Assembly (NCBI RefSeq): GCF_000499845.2 | Contig: NC_023751.2 | Span: forward strand, 29,208,975-29,272,974 | Reading direction: 5' to 3' | Source: Phaseolus vulgaris | Taxonomy: Eukaryota > Streptophyta > Magnoliopsida > Fabales > Fabaceae | Length of the DNA stretch: 64,000 nt | Shown here: positions 62,993-64,000 of the stretch, piece after piece | How the letters are laid out: each line of letters starts with the position of its first letter | Position numbering within the stretch: position 1 is the first letter of the stretch | Notes under the pieces: generated by a model | Databases searched by the model: none | Seen by the model: only the letters and a program-made list of their open reading frames with translations | Told to the model about the DNA's origin: nothing | Program-made: the position numbers and the translations under genes

Positions 62993-63357
62993 TTAATATG
63001 CTATAATAAATGGTTCGTTATTATAATACGCCTTGTTTAGATTTACCAAAGTAAACTCGTAATAATTCATCCTTACATCCATATTATCATCTACCCATTT
63101 ACACTTGAACATTGACACTCTAAATTGCACATAACCAATTTCCCATATGTTTTGTTTAATTTCGAAATAACTAACAAATTTTGCAATGAAATTTTTGTTA
63201 TTAGAAGTAGCAAAGTGCACAACCTCATCTTGAATGGTAGCCCACTATTTTTTACTCTACTTTCGTCGTCATCTATCTTTAAATAGAAATAGAGCTTGTT
63301 AATGTCATACCCACCAAAAGTAATGACATTGTTATGAGGCCCACGAGCTAATCTCAA
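62993..63357 (-). pseudogene. CACTA (En/Spm) transposon fragment with DUF4216-like sequence, frameshifted
   Basis: The frame 63357-63091 begins LARGPHNNVITFGGYDINK and continues FYLKIDDDESRVKNSG, the pattern at the start of the DUF4216 domain of plant CACTA transposons. The rest of the domain (IWEIGYVQFRVSMFKCKWVD, then FTLVNLNKAYYNNEPFI) continues in another frame at 63220-62993, so there is a frameshift near 63200. The domain is a piece of a larger transposase region; nothing else of the element is recognised in the window. Confidence 0.78.
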
Positions 63358-63399
63358 CCGTGTTTGTATAACGTTTTCTTAAACCAAGCTAAGAAGCTT

Positions 63400-64000
63400 G
63401 TGTTATGTTCGTTCATTGTCCATTTTGTAATGGCGACTAGTTCTAAAAGGGAAGGTTGAAAGGAACTTAAACTTAATTCGCGTATCTAAAACAAAATAAA
63501 CGCAACATCTAACATGCAAAGGAAAGAGGAAAGGAAACATAGATTTATACTGGTTCAACCTACCATTTGGACTACGTCTAACTCCCTTAAGTAGATATCA
63601 CGTAAGAGCTTTTCACTAATCGAGTTTTAACACCTATCCAGGACAAATATTCTATACTTATCTAGGTACAAGTATTATACACCTCTCTAAGTAAATCAAT
63701 CATAATTTCCCCATAAGATTAAGACCTCTCAAAGATATGAGAAAACACCTTCAAAAAGAAGAGAACAATGTAAACTCACAAGGTATACTTCATTGTGTGA
63801 AGGATTTATAAAGATTTAGCTCACAACCCATCTTATGCTCTACCTAGCATATTGAATATGTACAAAGCAAAACTCTCACACAAACTTTTATTTCTCTTGT
63901 GCTATTATCTTCATCTTTATTCTCTAGGTCTTTATATAACACTTAAAAAATATATGTTTGAATTTTATATACTGTACTCTACCACATAATCATTAAACGC
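63400..64000. repeat. Repeat-derived right end, probable retroelement sequence
   Basis: TTTATACTGGTTCAACCTACC followed by GGACTACGTCTAACTCCC resembles a phrase common in legume repetitive DNA. No coding frame is seen and the sequence runs off the window. Confidence 0.35.

Noticed and set aside
1..64000. tRNA, rRNA, snoRNA or microRNA genes
   Set aside because: I looked for typical tRNA boxes, conserved rRNA segments and long perfect hairpins outside transposons and found none convincing; a covariance-model scan would be needed to exclude them.

Overview
This is an AT-rich plant nuclear window, most likely from a papilionoid legume (Phaseoleae-like). The evidence is intron-rich genes with close land-plant homologues and many copies of a short LTR element (terminus TGTTGGAG, methionine-tRNA-type primer site TGGTATCAGAGC) that I associate with bean, soybean and Vigna genomes. 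The species cannot be fixed from the sequence alone. I see no prokaryotic-style operon or organellar sequence.

Four protein-coding genes can be assembled exon by exon, each closing in frame. (1) 875-9327, minus strand: a 420-residue PHD-finger protein with an AIPP2-like C-terminal domain. (2) 16417-21757, minus: a 180-residue, X8-domain, GPI-anchor-type plasmodesmata callose-binding protein. (3) 23761-58091, plus: a 49-exon, 2082-residue Ski2-like double-cassette RNA helicase of the ASCC3/Slh1 type (Arabidopsis DExH14). It fills more than half of the window. (4) 59155-59699, minus: a two-exon, 150-residue acidic protein with a basic cluster that I do not recognise. Genes 2 and 3 are divergent and share a 2-kb intergenic region. 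Genes 3 and 4 converge.

Most of the remaining sequence is transposon-derived and sits largely in introns. Introns of the PHD gene hold copia and gypsy remnants and a TRIM-type LTR. Introns of the helicase gene hold a 4.4-kb copia element with both LTRs and a TRIM nested in its reverse transcriptase, several antisense copia tails, further TRIM copies (one interrupted by a TIR element), a Mutator-like element with an array of seven 24-bp imperfect palindromes, and an interstitial telomere-type repeat. The 10-16 kb intergenic stretch holds related AT-rich repeats, and the right end holds a broken CACTA-type DUF4216 fragment.

Functionally the genes are unrelated neighbours: chromatin or mRNA-processing reader, cell-to-cell transport, RNA helicase (ribosome rescue by homology), unknown. 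No new multi-gene system is visible. The most unusual structures are the palindrome-array element at 47154-47642, the two GC-AG introns close together in the helicase, and the nested insertions.
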